A DNA stretch of 7,297 nucleotides from an uncultured Christensenellaceae bacterium (GTDB lineage: Bacteria; Bacillota; Clostridia; Christensenellales; Christensenellaceae): NCBI GenBank assembly GCA_934438035.1, contig CAKSBK010000044.1:1-7297 (forward strand), in the 5' to 3' direction. The position numbers were made by a program, and so were the translations under genes. How positions within the stretch are numbered: the first letter of the stretch is position 1; the number at the start of each line of letters is the position of its first letter. Below are positions 6,025 to 7,297 of the stretch, one piece after another. The notes under the pieces are model-generated. The model worked only from the letters and a program-made list of their open reading frames with translations, made no database searches and was not told where the DNA came from.

Positions 6025-6708
6025 ATGGAAAAAAAACCGCATATTCTAACAGTTGACGACGAGCCTGATATAAGGCGTCTTATAAATAAACTTCTAACCG
6101 CAAACGGCTACACCGTAGACGAAGCGCAGGACGGCAAAACCGCTTTAGCCGTTCTTGAAAACAAACCGGATTTTGACCTTATAATCATGGATATAATGAT
6201 GCCTGAAATGACAGGAACTCAGGCCTCGGCAAAAATCAGAAACTTTTGCACCGCTCCCATTTTATTTCTGACTGCGCTTACAAAGGAAAGCGCAATGGCA
6301 GACGCATACAAAAGCGGCGGAGACGATTTTCTCTCAAAGCCCTTTTCTCAATCCGAGTTTCTTTTAAAAGTAAATTCCCTTGTGCGCAGATACAGAATAT
6401 ATAAAGGCAAAAAAGAAGAAATGTCCGAAGATATCGCGCTAAACGACGCTTCAAAAGAAGTCGTTATACACGGTCAATCCGTTTTTCTTACCGATACGGA
6501 ATACGGAATAATAAAATTTCTTTTCGCCAACAGGGGAAACGTCGTTTCCGTTCCCGAAATATACGAAAGCGTTTGGAATGAAAAATATCTCTCTACGGAC
6601 GCAAACACGGTAATGGTTCACATATTGAAATTAAGAAAAAAGACCGAATCCGTTTCAAAAACGCCTATAATTAAAACCGTTTGGGGAAAGGGTTACTTAA
6701 TTGACTAA
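6025..6708 (+). CDS. OmpR/PhoB-family response regulator
   Basis: This 227-residue cytoplasmic transcription factor is activated by phosphotransfer from its cognate kinase. The receiver domain (about 5-120) has all key residues: the acidic pair D11-D12, the phosphoacceptor D56 in IIMDIMMPEMTG, the switch T83, and K105 in the SKPF motif. A linker of about 15 residues leads to a winged-helix DNA-binding domain (about 134-227) that ends in the typical W-G-K-G-Y pattern (220-224). The gene sits just after the export-operon terminator, has its own candidate promoter, and overlaps the sensor kinase gene by 8 bases. Its targets are unknown. By family habit it would bind direct repeats spaced 10-11 bases, possibly at its own promoter. 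The overall style resembles VanR-like Firmicute regulators, but I see nothing that justifies a specific symbol. Confidence 0.95.
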   Translation: MEKKPHILTVDDEPDIRRLINKLLTANGYTVDEAQDGKTALAVLENKPDFDLIIMDIMMPEMTGTQASAKIRNFCTAPILFLTALTKESAMADAYKSGGDDFLSKPFSQSEFLLKVNSLVRRYRIYKGKKEEMSEDIALNDASKEVVIHGQSVFLTDTEYGIIKFLFANRGNVVSVPEIYESVWNEKYLSTDANTVMVHILKLRKKTESVSKTPIIKTVWGKGYLID

Positions 6709-7297
6709 AAAACGCAAATTCTCTTTAAACGCCAAAATGGCGCTCGTCATTTTAGCGGCGGTTTTATTGGCTTTCATTACATATTTTATAACAAGCAGAG
6801 CAATAAGCTACTTTATCGATAATAAAATAATGAGCGAAAGCGCTATTGAAAAAAGAAATGAAAAAGCCGTAGATGAGTTTGCAAAATTTGTAAGCGAAAA
6901 CAATTTGAGCATAGCCGATACGGATAAGATTCTAAATTGGACTCAAATGAAAAAAAATGTTTACATAAGCGTTTACGACGGAAACTCCATTATTTTATAC
7001 TTCACCCCTAACGGAATCGAGTTTTATGAGCCGCAGGAAGGCGCTTCGTCAATAGGTATTTCAAATTCAGAAGCAACAAAAAAAGTACATTTTGCAGACG
7101 GCGATTACGAAATTCAAATATATGACGACAAATATAAAAACATATATACTTTCGGTGTTATCCTATCCTTTGCGGCAAGCTGCCTTGTTCTTGTTACCAC
7201 AATAATACTATACACATCGAGAATAACAAAGCGCATAATAGCAATAAGCGAAATCGCAAACAAGATTGCCGCAGGAGAGCTTAATCTCCCCCTTAAG
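6701..7297 (+). CDS. Membrane sensor histidine kinase, N-terminal part (cut by window edge)
   Basis: The first 199 residues of the partner kinase of the upstream regulator are visible. The basic N-terminus (K3, K4, R5, K6) precedes membrane helix 1 (about 13-34). An extracytoplasmic sensor region of about 110 residues follows (35-147), then helix 2 (about 148-172) and the start of a HAMP linker (R174 to the A190-A191-G192-E193-L194 element). The catalytic His box and ATPase domain lie beyond the right edge, so kinase function is inferred from architecture and gene pairing. The start is taken as TTG 6701, 8 bases before the regulator's stop, with AAAGGG (6687-6692) upstream. ATG 6737 is the alternative but would remove the basic residues that orient helix 1. 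The sensor region has no fold I can name, so the signal is unknown. Confidence 0.85.
   Translation, partial: MTKKRKFSLNAKMALVILAAVLLAFITYFITSRAISYFIDNKIMSESAIEKRNEKAVDEFAKFVSENNLSIADTDKILNWTQMKKNVYISVYDGNSIILYFTPNGIEFYEPQEGASSIGISNSEATKKVHFADGDYEIQIYDDKYKNIYTFGVILSFAASCLVLVTTIILYTSRITKRIIAISEIANKIAAGELNLPLK

Overview
The window looks like chromosomal DNA from a Firmicute of the class Clostridia, probably a gut or anaerobic lineage. The reasons are strong AGGAGG-type ribosome binding sites, moderate-to-low GC with AT-rich intergenic gaps, heavy use of ATA for isoleucine, a TetR regulator of the short Firmicute type, and an exported leucine/glycine heptad-repeat protein of a kind common in these bacteria. 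No species can be named from the sequence. Codon use looks uniform throughout, and I see no mobile element, tRNA, rRNA or CRISPR array.

Layout. At the left edge (1-349, minus strand) is the first 116 codons of a small CDP-alcohol phosphatidyltransferase, with a complete family signature. A 138-base divergent intergenic gap holds two back-to-back candidate extended -10 promoters. A TetR-family regulator (488-1057, plus) follows and ends at a strong intrinsic terminator (1096-1132). A new promoter then starts a three-gene operon: a six-helix DUF308/HdeD-like membrane protein (1194-1763), a 12-helix MMPL/RND-superfamily transporter (1800-3911) and a secreted protein with two heptad-repeat arrays (3895-5904). 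The last two genes overlap by 17 bases, which suggests translational coupling. A second strong terminator (5929-5959) closes the operon. After it come an OmpR/PhoB-type response regulator (6025-6708) and, overlapping it by 8 bases, the sensor histidine kinase, which is cut by the right edge (6701-7297) just inside the HAMP region.

How the parts may work together. The central block reads as a regulated envelope export cassette: a TetR sensor, a small polytopic membrane protein, a proton-driven MMPL pump with both Asp-Tyr relay pairs intact, and an exported coiled-coil partner made in a coupled ratio with the pump. MMPL proteins with known substrates mostly move lipids or fatty acids, and the divergent neighbour makes or modifies phospholipids. 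A lipid or hydrophobic-compound substrate is therefore a reasonable guess, but it is an inference. The two-component system has its own promoter and may be an independent unit or an envelope-stress sensor for the same locus.

Three gene starts were set by ribosome binding sites rather than by the longest open frame: 1194, 3895 and 6025. No stretch longer than 300 bases lacks a gene. The most interesting object is the pair of MMPL pump and secreted heptad protein, a possible extracytoplasmic adaptor for an MMPL pump in a Gram-positive-type cell.
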